Positions 37,721-46,688 of a DNA stretch of 64,000 nt are shown here, one piece after another. Numbering within the stretch: the first letter of the stretch is position 1; the number at the start of each line of letters is the position of its first letter. This stretch comes from Alteromonas sp. V450. Its GTDB lineage: Bacteria > Pseudomonadota > Gammaproteobacteria > Enterobacterales > Alteromonadaceae. A program made the position numbers and the translations under genes. The stretch is taken from the NCBI RefSeq assembly GCF_001885075.1, contig NZ_MODU01000004.1:558001-622000 (forward strand), written 5' to 3'. The notes under the pieces are model-generated. The model was not told the DNA's origin and searched no databases. It saw only the letters and a program-made list of their open reading frames with translations.

Positions 37721-39445
37721 TTGCAAGATAGTCGAGCGAAATCATCACTTAAGCGGCATGGCGCGGCAGAACAGCGGTTCTTGCAGTTGATTAGCGCGCT
37801 GCCTAAAGTTTCCGTTCAGGGATATGATAAGTTCCGACAGGTTATCTATTGGAACAAGTCTAGTACCGACATTTACGGGTACACTGAAAAAGAGGCGCTC
37901 GGACAGAAGTTAGAAGACCTTATCATCCCCCAAGCAATGCGTGAAGGTGTAAAGGTATTACATCAGCGTTGGCTTGATAAGGGAGAACCTATACCTTCCG
38001 AAGAGTTAGTGCTGCGTAAAAAAGATGGTACAGATGTTCACGTATTTTCTTCACATGTGATGTTAAACGAGGGTACTGACAACCCAGAAATGTTTTGTGT
38101 TGATATTGACTTGAGCGAGCAGTATGCATCCCGTCAAGCATTGGAGCGAATAGCATCTACAGACCTTTTAACAGGTTTGCCCAACCGTCGTCATTTGCAG
38201 CATTTTTTAAAAGAAAACATAATCAAAGCAAGTGCTTCGTCGTCTTCGTTTGCGCTGTTTTTCATTGATTTAGACATGTTTAAAGAAATCAATGACACAT
38301 TAGGCCATACGTGGGGAGACGAATTGCTTCTTCGAGTAACAGAGCGTCTTCAACATAGCATAGGTAGAAAAGGCCTTATCACGCGATTCGGTGGTGATGA
38401 ATTTGTTTTTGTTTCAAATGTAATTGAAGACAAGAATGAAGTTTATGGTTTGGTGAACCAGATGCATCAGTGCTTTTCCAATAGCTTTGAACTTGGTATT
38501 GAAAATGTGCGAATTACGTCGAGTATAGGCGTAAGCATTTTTCCTCATAATGGGGTAAAAGCTGAGGATCTTTTGAAACATGCAGACGCTGCGATGTATC
38601 AGGCCAAATCAAATGGGCGTAATCGATACCATTTTTTCACTGCAACACTTGGCGAGAAGCTTTACAAAGAACGTAATATTGCGTCAGCCCTGCATGAATC
38701 GTTGGACAAAAACGAATTTAAATTGGTCTATCAACCTCAGTTAGATCTTAAAACTGGAAATGTCATTGCGTGTGAAGCGCTGCTTAGATGGCAACCTAAC
38801 GATAAAGCAAAAGCGGTGGCCCCAGACATTTTTATTCCCATTGCCGAAAAATCTGACTTAATTATTAAAATTGGTAGATGGGTGTTCGAGAGCGCCTGTG
38901 CACAGGCAAAAGTATGGAAAGAAAGAGGCATTAACCTAAGGGTTGACGTAAACGTGTCAGGAAGAGAATTTGAGCATGCAGACTATTTCCAATTTTTATC
39001 TCAATGCCGCGAACAGTATCACTTGGCGCCAACGGATATTGGTATAGAGCTTACTGAAAACGTCTTAATGCATTCTGACAATCATCTCATAGCACAGCTT
39101 AAAATACTAAGAAATATGGGTGTTGAAATATCGATAGATGACTTTGGTACGGGCTACTCGTCGCTGAGCTACCTCAAAAAGTTCCCTGTAAGCCATTTGA
39201 AAATTGACCGGTCTTTTTTAGACGGCGCAACGGAAAATGAATACGATAGCGCGCTAATGGAAGCAATTGTAACTGTTGGTCATAAACTTAACCTTAAAAT
39301 TGTCATTGAAGGCGTTGAAACAATTAAACAGTCTAATTACTGCAAACAGCTCAATATCGAATTTGGTCAGGGGTATCTCTACGCCAAACCCCTTACGGCA
39401 GCCGGCGTAGAAGAGTATATTGAAACGCTTAAACACGTTTCTTAA
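37721..39445 (+). CDS. PAS-GGDEF-EAL protein (c-di-GMP turnover)
   Basis: About 574 residues with no membrane helices. A PAS domain lies near residues 40-135 (VIYWNKSSTDIYGYTEKEALGQ). The GGDEF domain has an intact RFGGDEFVFV, without an RxxD inhibitory site at the usual place. The EAL domain is complete: CEALLRW, NVSGREF, ELTENVLMH, DDFGTGYSSL, KIDRSF, EGVET and GQGYLYAKP. Both activities are possible. GGGGA at 37709 favours the TTG at 37721; a TTG at 37703 is the longer alternative. It is convergent with a LapD-like gene, 20 bp away. Confidence 0.92.
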   Translation: MQDSRAKSSLKRHGAAEQRFLQLISALPKVSVQGYDKFRQVIYWNKSSTDIYGYTEKEALGQKLEDLIIPQAMREGVKVLHQRWLDKGEPIPSEELVLRKKDGTDVHVFSSHVMLNEGTDNPEMFCVDIDLSEQYASRQALERIASTDLLTGLPNRRHLQHFLKENIIKASASSSSFALFFIDLDMFKEINDTLGHTWGDELLLRVTERLQHSIGRKGLITRFGGDEFVFVSNVIEDKNEVYGLVNQMHQCFSNSFELGIENVRITSSIGVSIFPHNGVKAEDLLKHADAAMYQAKSNGRNRYHFFTATLGEKLYKERNIASALHESLDKNEFKLVYQPQLDLKTGNVIACEALLRWQPNDKAKAVAPDIFIPIAEKSDLIIKIGRWVFESACAQAKVWKERGINLRVDVNVSGREFEHADYFQFLSQCREQYHLAPTDIGIELTENVLMHSDNHLIAQLKILRNMGVEISIDDFGTGYSSLSYLKKFPVSHLKIDRSFLDGATENEYDSALMEAIVTVGHKLNLKIVIEGVETIKQSNYCKQLNIEFGQGYLYAKPLTAAGVEEYIETLKHVS

Positions 39446-39465
39446 ACGGCATTGTTTTTGCCAAT

Positions 39466-41400
39466 TTAATATACTGACCACATCGTAGGTTTTGCGAAAT
39501 AATATCCCTGCTGGTGCGTTATATCTAACGTATTGAGCGCAACCGATTCCGCTTCATTTTCAACCATTTCAGCAATAACTTTAATATTTAAGGTTCTAGC
39601 AATACTGGTTAAGCTACTTACAAACAATTGATTGTCTTTGTTTGTGTGAATACTTTGGGTAAGTCTGCCAGAAAGTTTAACAAAGTGAGGCTGGATTGCC
39701 CGTAACCCTGATAATGAAGCAAAATTGTCGCCAAAATGCTCTACCGTTATTCTGCAGCCTAACTTTATTAAGTCTTTACACAAGGCAACGGCCTCTTGGT
39801 GGAAATTAATAAGCGCAGAATCCTCAATTTCAAACACAAGTCTAGGACAAATCTCATCTCGTTCTTTTAGCTGATCTACCAGCCACCTTCTGAATTCATC
39901 GTTTGCTATTGAGGCGTTAGTGATATTTATACCTACTTTTTGTGAGGTTACACCGAGCTTCTTAAGCACCATATTTGTTATCAGTTTGTCTACTTGCGGG
40001 ACAAGGTCTAGCCTCTCTGACGCAGGGATAAGCTGAGACATTGGAATGATCTCATTGGTATGCCTATCTTTAAACCTACCAAAAGATTCAAAATAATCAG
40101 GCTTATTTAGCTCAGTATCCATCACTGGCTGAATGATTATGTCAGCATATTGCTGGGATATAATATAGTTCAGTCGTTCACGCCATCGTGCATTACTGTG
40201 AACCTGCGAGATTTCCGAAGAAAACTGCCAACCACGCTCTAGTTTCGTTGCCGCAATTAGCGCGCTGTCTGCGCTTTCCATTACTTCTTGAATTTCCATA
40301 CTGTTGGTGAATTTCGTCACACCAATCCAAGCCGTTTTACTGCCATCTCGCATTGGGTTGGCTGCATTTAATTGCTTGCTAAGTGTAGAAAGTTTGTCTT
40401 CCATTTCGCCTTTTTCTATGGTCTCGGTGGAGACTGCAAAATCTCCACCAGAGATTCGAAATACATGGGCATTTTTAAATGATGCTTTGATAAAGCGCGC
40501 TAAAATTTCAGATACTGCTACAACATAATGGTCGCCAGCTTGTGTGCCTAGTTTTGTGTTTATTGTATTCAGTTTAGCCAAGCGTACAATCAATAGCTCT
40601 TTCTCCGCGTAGCCAGAGCCCCCGTTAAAAAAGGCTGCCATGTGGCGATCAAAGGCGTTTCTGTTGGCAAGCTTTGTTAGTGCGTCTTTACTGGCTATGA
40701 ATTTAAACTGTTCTGCCTGGCGGGTGAGCTCTTGAAATTTTGTTTCCAACGAAAGCGATACATTATTTATCGCACTCAACAAGTAGCTGTAATCCGACGT
40801 GTAGGACTCTACTGGCGAGGACGTGAAATTGTGGTTCACGATATCGTTTAATTTCCTCGTTGCTTCATCAATGTCTGCGTGAGCGCGTTTTGAGATAAAC
40901 CTGACGATAAGTACGCCGAACACAACAAATATAAACACAACTAAAAAGTTCGTAACTATTTGATGTATAAAGAGCGTTAACGCATGCTGTACGCTCGGCT
41001 TTAAAACAAGCGTTCCTTTGTTATTTGAAAGTCCAATTTGGCTACTTGCGTCATCTAGCCCTGTTAAAGAACCAAACCAATTGACTGCCGTTGTATCTTC
41101 CCCTTCTTTTTTAAATTCAAAAGCGGTGTTTTCATCGGCATCAATTATTTTAATTACAGAGATGGTGTCAATCGACGCGAGATAACGCAGTTGCGCTGAA
41201 ATGCGTTGCTTAGTTTTCTCATTGTCATTCGATGCTTGGGCATAGACAAAATCAATTAGCGCCTTGTTTCGCTCTGTCTCGTTTTCTATTAGCTGAATGG
41301 CTGTGGTTGTTGTTCTATTAAACTCTAGGAAAGTTGTAAACCCAAGTACAACAACAGCAAGACAACATAAGCCTAAATTAATCTGGCTAGAAAGTTTCAT
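39466..41400 (-). CDS. LapD-like membrane protein with degenerate GGDEF and EAL domains
   Basis: A 644-residue protein. One transmembrane helix lies near residues 5-25, a periplasmic module of about 120 residues follows (LapD/MoxY-N type), and a second helix lies near 145-170. A HAMP-like linker precedes the GGDEF and EAL folds. The cyclase motif reads ISGGDFAVS. The EAL positions are replaced (YFESFGRF for EAL-type, EHFGDNFASL for DDFGTG), so it is probably a c-di-GMP receptor, not an enzyme. No LapG-like protease or giant adhesin is in the window. Confidence 0.82.
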   Translation of the reverse strand: MKLSSQINLGLCCLAVVVLGFTTFLEFNRTTTTAIQLIENETERNKALIDFVYAQASNDNEKTKQRISAQLRYLASIDTISVIKIIDADENTAFEFKKEGEDTTAVNWFGSLTGLDDASSQIGLSNNKGTLVLKPSVQHALTLFIHQIVTNFLVVFIFVVFGVLIVRFISKRAHADIDEATRKLNDIVNHNFTSSPVESYTSDYSYLLSAINNVSLSLETKFQELTRQAEQFKFIASKDALTKLANRNAFDRHMAAFFNGGSGYAEKELLIVRLAKLNTINTKLGTQAGDHYVVAVSEILARFIKASFKNAHVFRISGGDFAVSTETIEKGEMEDKLSTLSKQLNAANPMRDGSKTAWIGVTKFTNSMEIQEVMESADSALIAATKLERGWQFSSEISQVHSNARWRERLNYIISQQYADIIIQPVMDTELNKPDYFESFGRFKDRHTNEIIPMSQLIPASERLDLVPQVDKLITNMVLKKLGVTSQKVGINITNASIANDEFRRWLVDQLKERDEICPRLVFEIEDSALINFHQEAVALCKDLIKLGCRITVEHFGDNFASLSGLRAIQPHFVKLSGRLTQSIHTNKDNQLFVSSLTSIARTLNIKVIAEMVENEAESVALNTLDITHQQGYYFAKPTMWSVY

Positions 41401-41665
41401 TTAAGCAGTAAACTCCTTCAACCTATATTCCCTTTGGTTCTCTATCTATCCGTTGCTATATATTTTTTTAACACGCAGATGCATTTTTATTGTGATATGT
41501 GCATCGATAGCAACGTTTCAATGTGCTGCCAAACTAGGCAAAATCAACATCGAATAAACGGTACAATCCGTGTGGTCAATAAATGTACTGCATAACATGA
41601 AGTTATGCGAGTATTTTTATCTAATAATAGCAGCGTGAGAATGCTTGGGGTAGGTTGATATGGAA

Positions 41666-42733
41666 TTACTTTGGTTCTTGCCACCATACTTTATTCGGCG
41701 CTTGAGCAGCACGTCTTATCGGTACTATTTCGCCAAACACAGGAATGCTGGTGGGAATACCCCTAGCACTGGTAAGATCTGTAATTTTTATTAAAGGCTC
41801 ATTCCAGTTATGCAGCGCCAAATCAAAGGTGCTGTTGTGTACAGGCATCATAACACTGGCTTGAACATCAATATGTGCTTGCAGGCTCTCTTCAGGCAGC
41901 ATGTGAATGTCAGACCATAACTCGTTGTAAGCGCCGGTTTCAATCATAGATAAGTCAAACGGGCCGTACTTTTCACCAATGGCTTTAAATCCGTCAAAAT
42001 AGCCCGAGTCGCCGCTATAAAAAATGTTGGTATTCGCAGATTTGATAACCCAACTTGCCCAAAGGGTTTCGTCTCTATCAAATAAACCTCGCCCTGAGAA
42101 ATGCTGAGACGGTGTGGCCACTATTTCAATACCGCTTACTTTTGTGCTTTGCCACCAATTTAACTCAACAATTTTATTTGCATTCACCCCCCAGTCGCGT
42201 AAATGATTGCCCACTTTTAAAGGTGTGATAAACACGTCGACCTTGTTTTTTAGTAGTTCAATACTGTTCTTATCTAAATGATCATAATGGTCATGACTTA
42301 TAATAACAGCATCTAATTTGGGCAAATCTTCCAGTGAAATGGGCGCTTGGTGGAAACGCTTGGGTCCCATCCATTGGACGGGAGAAGCACGCTCACTGAA
42401 AACCGGATCAATCAATATATAACGCTCGGCAAGCTTCAATAGGGTAGTAGAATGACCTAGTTTTATCACGCTATCTTCTGCAATCGCATCAAGCACTTGA
42501 GGGGTAAGTGTCGATACGGGTATGTCAAATGTTGGCGCTGCGGCATCTCTGTTGTCGCGAAAGTACGCTTTGGTTACTTTCCATATGTCTTTCAACGTCG
42601 TTTTATATTCTATATGAGTGTTAGTGAATTTGTCAGGTTGTGACGCGCTTGCAGCATGAGTGTTTGTAGATCCACAGAAAGATGTCATAAATAAAACTCC
42701 AACAAGAAAGCGTGTGCGATTAAAAACGGGCAT
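41666..42733 (-). CDS. exported metallo-beta-lactamase-fold hydrolase
   Basis: A 355-residue protein with a signal peptide (about residues 1-27). The metal motif is HDHYDHLDK near residue 150, preceded by VIKLGHSTTLL and followed by YSGDSGYF and MMPVHNSTF. The arrangement resembles the UlaG/NAPE-PLD-like lactonase or phosphodiesterase branch. The substrate is unknown. The region upstream holds a 16-bp palindrome and an inverted repeat. Confidence 0.85.
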   Translation of the reverse strand: MPVFNRTRFLVGVLFMTSFCGSTNTHAASASQPDKFTNTHIEYKTTLKDIWKVTKAYFRDNRDAAAPTFDIPVSTLTPQVLDAIAEDSVIKLGHSTTLLKLAERYILIDPVFSERASPVQWMGPKRFHQAPISLEDLPKLDAVIISHDHYDHLDKNSIELLKNKVDVFITPLKVGNHLRDWGVNANKIVELNWWQSTKVSGIEIVATPSQHFSGRGLFDRDETLWASWVIKSANTNIFYSGDSGYFDGFKAIGEKYGPFDLSMIETGAYNELWSDIHMLPEESLQAHIDVQASVMMPVHNSTFDLALHNWNEPLIKITDLTSARGIPTSIPVFGEIVPIRRAAQAPNKVWWQEPK

Positions 42734-42754
42734 GCTCTCACCTTAAATTTAAAG

Positions 42755-42770
42755 TACACTGCACAGTGTA
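42755..42770. promoter_or_regulatory. palindrome upstream of the MBL-fold gene, candidate operator
   Basis: TACACTG and CAGTGTA flank a CA centre, 22 bp before the start codon at 42733. The size suits a TetR- or LuxR-type site. The regulator is not identified. Confidence 0.45.
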
Positions 42771-42807
42771 GTTTACTTTTAGTGTGTAAGTCTATAAAAA
42801 AGTAAAC
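42771..42807. repeat. inverted repeat next to the MBL-fold promoter
   Basis: GTTTACTTTT and AAAAGTAAAC, 10-bp perfect arms, are separated by 17 bases directly upstream of the palindrome. It may be a second regulator site. Confidence 0.45.
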
Positions 42808-42878
42808 TTATTAGTGTAGTTTCTTGTTGGAAGTTAGCGTTGTGACTAAAAAATTAATTACAAAAAAGCTACTTAGCG

Positions 42879-44402
42879 CTAACTTGCAATTAGTTGACAG
42901 TATGCTTTTGCACGTGCAGGTGAATTAAAGCAACCTGTTAACACATAGCCAATGGTATTGAACTTATTGTCGAGCAGCCTTGCACTAACCCCATTATTAC
43001 TTTGCTCTTCAATTACCCAACGATTGCGACCGCTAGGAGTATGAATGGGTAGCACCATGTTTATAGGATGACAGCTGGTTTTTACAACAATGGGCATAAT
43101 GGGGTAGGACAAATGCGCGGGTTGCTTCCCGTTCATTTTCTCGTTGGCTAAGTTTGACGCCAGTAACTTAACTTGATTCAGTAATGGCGCGACATAGGGC
43201 AGTACTACGCCAACCCGCTCGGGCTTAATTTCAGCAACTATATGAGCGTCTGCATCGTCATGCTGTGTTGAAACTTGCGCACAGTCTCCCACGGCAAACA
43301 CATCTGGCGCCGATGTTTCTAAGTTACTGTTGGTTAAAATGCCGCGCTGACACGAAATGTCAGCGCGCAACGCCAGCGCAATATTGGGTTTTACACCAAT
43401 TGCTGACAGCACAAGGTCGCTTTTAAGTCGCTTGCCGTTAGCAAGCATCACTTCTACGCCCTGCCCATTATTTTCAACACGCGATACTGTAGTGCCAAAG
43501 TGAAATGCTGCACCTGCCTCTGCTAATGCATGAGTGAGTGAAGTAGAGGCTTCATTGGGCAGCAGCGCGCAGAGCGCACTGGGTTGAGGGTCGACAATAC
43601 TCACATGAACACCTGCCTGCAGCAGGTTATCAGCAAATTCACAGCCAATTAAGCCCGCCCCCATGATCGTAATGTGGCGAGCATACGCGGCGTCGGTAAT
43701 GAACTGTCCATAATCAGTGAGGTTATTCACAACGCGAATCTTGTGACTTGCATTACCCTCAATAGCTGGCGTCATTGCCGATGAACCTGTAGCTAGAACT
43801 AACTTGTCATAAGGTTGCTCTCCGCCACCTTGAAGTAACAGGCATTTAGCGTGCGTGTCGATATGTTCTACCAACGTATGAGTAAACAGTCTAACGCGGT
43901 ATTGGCGTGAAAAATCCGAGGCCGAACTTTGCGTAAGCGTAGCGACACTTTTTTGTTGCGCGTAAGCATTAGATAGCTGAGGCTTGCTGTAAACCGCGCC
44001 ATCATCTGCGCAGATAACAACAATGGGTGTATGTTTGTCGTGTTGACGGTACGACTTTACAAAGTTAACGCCCGCCATGCCCGAACCTACAACCACGATA
44101 GGAGCATCGCTTGCGTCGTTGTGCTGAGTTCCTTGGCTGACTAATGGTTTAGTGCTTGCAGCACCTTCACTGTTAAAGGGTGGGGGCGATGCCTTTTGAG
44201 TGTTTATATGCTCAACATCGCTCACTTCAGCCACTTGTCTCATTTGAAAATCGCGTTTACTAATACCGCATTCAGGACAACACCAATCGTCGGGAATGTC
44301 TTCCCATTTAGTACCTGGACGTAAGCCTTCTTCAGGGCAGCCTTGCTCCTCATCATATAGCCAACCACAAGCCTGACATTCCCATATTCTATACTGCGAC
44401 AT
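42879..44402 (-). CDS. rubredoxin / FAD-dependent NAD(P)H reductase fusion
   Basis: A 507-residue protein. Residues 1-55 form a rubredoxin with two Cys pairs, WECQACGWLYD and WCCPECGISKRDF. A linker of about 40 residues follows. The FAD/NAD reductase begins with PIVVVGSGMAGVNF (about 97) and has a second Rossmann motif TIMGAGLIGCEFADNL and the FAD end motif DVFAVGDCAQ. Such a fusion can deliver electrons from NADH through FAD to rubredoxin. It sits 66 bp downstream of a Rieske oxygenase gene on the same strand and could be its redox partner, which is inference. Confidence 0.92.
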   Translation of the reverse strand: MSQYRIWECQACGWLYDEEQGCPEEGLRPGTKWEDIPDDWCCPECGISKRDFQMRQVAEVSDVEHINTQKASPPPFNSEGAASTKPLVSQGTQHNDASDAPIVVVGSGMAGVNFVKSYRQHDKHTPIVVICADDGAVYSKPQLSNAYAQQKSVATLTQSSASDFSRQYRVRLFTHTLVEHIDTHAKCLLLQGGGEQPYDKLVLATGSSAMTPAIEGNASHKIRVVNNLTDYGQFITDAAYARHITIMGAGLIGCEFADNLLQAGVHVSIVDPQPSALCALLPNEASTSLTHALAEAGAAFHFGTTVSRVENNGQGVEVMLANGKRLKSDLVLSAIGVKPNIALALRADISCQRGILTNSNLETSAPDVFAVGDCAQVSTQHDDADAHIVAEIKPERVGVVLPYVAPLLNQVKLLASNLANEKMNGKQPAHLSYPIMPIVVKTSCHPINMVLPIHTPSGRNRWVIEEQSNNGVSARLLDNKFNTIGYVLTGCFNSPARAKAYCQLIAS

Positions 44403-44468
44403 AGCTTCTACCTCACCGAGCCTTTTGTTTTATAGCCACTAAAGACAATTTTTTATGCAAAACAGTCG

Positions 44469-45623
44469 TTACACTGAAAGGAGTGCATCAAGCTCTTCAT
44501 TAAAGGCGTGTAAAGCCCACTCATTCTTACCGTATTGAATGTAGGGCAGGGCGCCGCTTTCTAACGACGATTGGATAGACTCACCCAAAGCCCAATCCTC
44601 GTTGAGCGTGGTATTGGTGATGTCGTGGTTTTTCTGCCAATGACGAAGCTGATTAATATCGTTAAGATCGGCGCTCTTGGGGATTAAGGTCGTAATAGTA
44701 ATTTCGGTTTCTCCCGCGCTAAGTGGGCGAAAGTTAATAAATTCTACGTGTTCTTTTTGTATAAGCAGTGCCGTATTCGGCAGCAACATGAACAGCGTGT
44801 GGCTATAGTCGTGCAGCGATAAATCATCTGTCGCCTGTGCTTTTTCTGACGAGAGGTTCTTTGTGGGCATAACTACCCGGTAATGCATATCAACCTTGTC
44901 AATTACCGCAACATTGTTGTAAAAAAACGGCGCAATGGTCTCTTTGTGGGCAAATGCAAAATGATAAGTCTCAAGCCCGCCCTCAGAAAAGAGTTTCCAA
45001 TTACCCTTCCATACCTTAGTAAAGCGCTTGAAATGCGTTAGTTCATCTGCTTTAAGCCACTCAAGGTGCGCATTCATACCTGCCAAGTGTCCCGTTAAAT
45101 GGGCTTTGATGTCTTCATTTTCACCAACGCTCGGGCATATCCATATAAAGCCATACATTTCAATGCTAGGCAGTGCGATTAAGCCATTGTCTGATTTATT
45201 GGTATTTGGAAAGCAATGCTGGTGACCAGGAATGTTGTTAAGAGCGCCATCAGTGGTATACGACCATGCGTGGTAAGGACATACGAACTGCTTACTGCAC
45301 CCAGAGCCTTCAACTAATTTCGCACCTCGATGTCGACACGCGTTTCTAAATACGTGCACGAGGTTGTTCGAATCTCGGCTGACAATCAACGAGCCCATAG
45401 TTGTCTTAACTTCCTTATAACTGTCGAGCTCACCTACTTCAGAGGCATGAGCCACAATAGTAGGTAACGCATTAAACACCTTTTTTACTTCATCGCTGAA
45501 TCGAGATTGACTGGTATACCTGTCGGTATCTGAACGAACCTCAATATCACCTAACGAGGTGGTTTTGTTGGCTACGTTTTGTTTCGCACTTTTTATCAAC
45601 AATTTTTCGATATCGGTGTTCAT
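44469..45623 (-). CDS. Rieske-type ring-hydroxylating oxygenase, alpha subunit
   Basis: A protein of about 384 residues. The Rieske cluster motif is CRHRGAKLVEGSGC followed by CPYHAW. The mononuclear-iron site appears as ETYHFAFAHKETI. Proteins with these two blocks and this length include aromatic and quaternary-amine oxygenases (such as the CntA/GbcA group), so the substrate is uncertain. AGGAG lies 7 bp before the ATG at 45623. It is divergent from a TetR gene across a region with two copies of a palindrome. Confidence 0.9.
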   Translation of the reverse strand: MNTDIEKLLIKSAKQNVANKTTSLGDIEVRSDTDRYTSQSRFSDEVKKVFNALPTIVAHASEVGELDSYKEVKTTMGSLIVSRDSNNLVHVFRNACRHRGAKLVEGSGCSKQFVCPYHAWSYTTDGALNNIPGHQHCFPNTNKSDNGLIALPSIEMYGFIWICPSVGENEDIKAHLTGHLAGMNAHLEWLKADELTHFKRFTKVWKGNWKLFSEGGLETYHFAFAHKETIAPFFYNNVAVIDKVDMHYRVVMPTKNLSSEKAQATDDLSLHDYSHTLFMLLPNTALLIQKEHVEFINFRPLSAGETEITITTLIPKSADLNDINQLRHWQKNHDITNTTLNEDWALGESIQSSLESGALPYIQYGKNEWALHAFNEELDALLSV

Positions 45624-45689
45624 GATGTCACTCCTAAACGGGAAGCGTATGTTTTGATAAATCAAACGCGGTATACGTATTCTAATTTA

Positions 45690-45734
45690 CTTACCGGTTG
45701 GTAGGTTTTTACAAAATACCTACCAGATGGTAAG
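45690..45734. promoter_or_regulatory. two TetR-type operator palindromes (tetR/Rieske region)
   Basis: CTTACCGGTTGGTAGG at 45690-45705 and CCTACCAGATGGTAAG at 45719-45734 share the form YYTACC-N4-GGTARG and lie 29 bp apart centre to centre. Two more copies lie upstream of the acyl-CoA synthetase gene. The regulator is likely the adjacent TetR protein. Confidence 0.75.
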
Positions 45735-45776
45735 CTGTCAATATGCTATCTACACTTTTTGCTTTGGAATGATGAA

Positions 45777-46361
45777 GTGAAATTAAAAACGAAAGAGAAG
45801 TTATTAAGTACTGCCACAGTTCTTTTTTCAAAAAATGGTTTTTATGGCACAAGTATTAACGATGTTGCCGCGGAGGTTAGCGTTAGCAAACAAGGCCTGC
45901 TGCACCATTTCCCATCAAAAGAAAAACTTTATGCAGCCGTAATAGCGCAGGCGGCGCATCATCTCGTCGATCTGGTAGAGGAAATAAAAACTGAATCAGA
46001 TAATGCGCAAAATCAACTCTTCGCACTATTTAAAAGGATGGTATGTGCTGATGAAGAACGGTTGAGAGTAATTATCTTGCTTATGCGTGAGTTACTTGAT
46101 AATCGCGAACGTGCTGAACAGGCACATAAGTGGTTTCTACGCCCATTTCTTGATGATGTTGTGGCTATTGTAACGAACGGGCAGCAACACGGGTATTTTA
46201 AAGGGAAGGCTCCACTTGCTTTCGTATATCACTTGTTGGGCGCAACGCAGTACTATGTGGTTTCCCGTCCCACGCTAGACAAGCTTTACACGCAGGAAGA
46301 ACGAAAGCTACACGAACAGCAGCACATGGAGATGTTGAAGGGGATTATTTTTGATGCATAA
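45777..46361 (+). CDS. TetR family transcriptional regulator
   Basis: About 194 residues from a GTG start at 45777, preceded by GGAATGATGAA. The N-terminal helix-turn-helix is clear: TKEKLLSTATVLFSKNGF, then INDVAAEVSVSKQGLLHHF. The C-terminal region is a ligand-binding helical domain with no clue to the ligand. It is divergent from the Rieske gene and upstream of the acyl-CoA synthetase. The shared palindrome suggests it regulates both directions. A TTG at 45759 is an alternative start. Confidence 0.9.
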   Translation: MKLKTKEKLLSTATVLFSKNGFYGTSINDVAAEVSVSKQGLLHHFPSKEKLYAAVIAQAAHHLVDLVEEIKTESDNAQNQLFALFKRMVCADEERLRVIILLMRELLDNRERAEQAHKWFLRPFLDDVVAIVTNGQQHGYFKGKAPLAFVYHLLGATQYYVVSRPTLDKLYTQEERKLHEQQHMEMLKGIIFDA

Positions 46362-46407
46362 CCGCCCCTAGCACGGTATTTCGTTAAGTGCTTCAATTTC
46401 TCGACGT

Positions 46408-46437
46408 GAATATTGACCCTTGATAGGGCCAATATTC
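46408..46437. terminator. hairpin after the tetR gene
   Basis: GAATATTG plus CCCT pairs with AGGG plus CAATATTC around a TGAT loop, 46 bp past the tetR stop. There is no T-run, so a terminator role is uncertain. Confidence 0.45.
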
Positions 46438-46599
46438 AACCTGTTTCTACAAATGAAAGCTAAGGGAAGGCTATTAAAATACTCTCTCTTACGCCAACGG
46501 TTTGTTTGTTGCACAACCCTCAATTCCTAGTCCTACCAAAAATTTTACCACTTTTAAGTGATTAAACTTTTTAACAAATAATTTCATCACTGTTGACAA

Positions 46600-46645
46600 C
46601 CTACCACATGGTAAGTTATTTCTATTTTGCCTACCGACTGGTAGG
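46600..46645. promoter_or_regulatory. two TetR-type operator palindromes (acyl-CoA synthetase promoter)
   Basis: CCTACCACATGGTAAG at 46600-46615 and CCTACCGACTGGTAGG at 46630-46645, 30 bp apart, match the two sites near tetR. A TTGACA at 46593-46598 directly precedes the first, so binding would cover the promoter and repress it. Confidence 0.75.
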
Positions 46646-46688
46646 TTTTTGGTTCCCTCATGCCTAACTAACTGCCTAAGGATGCGAA

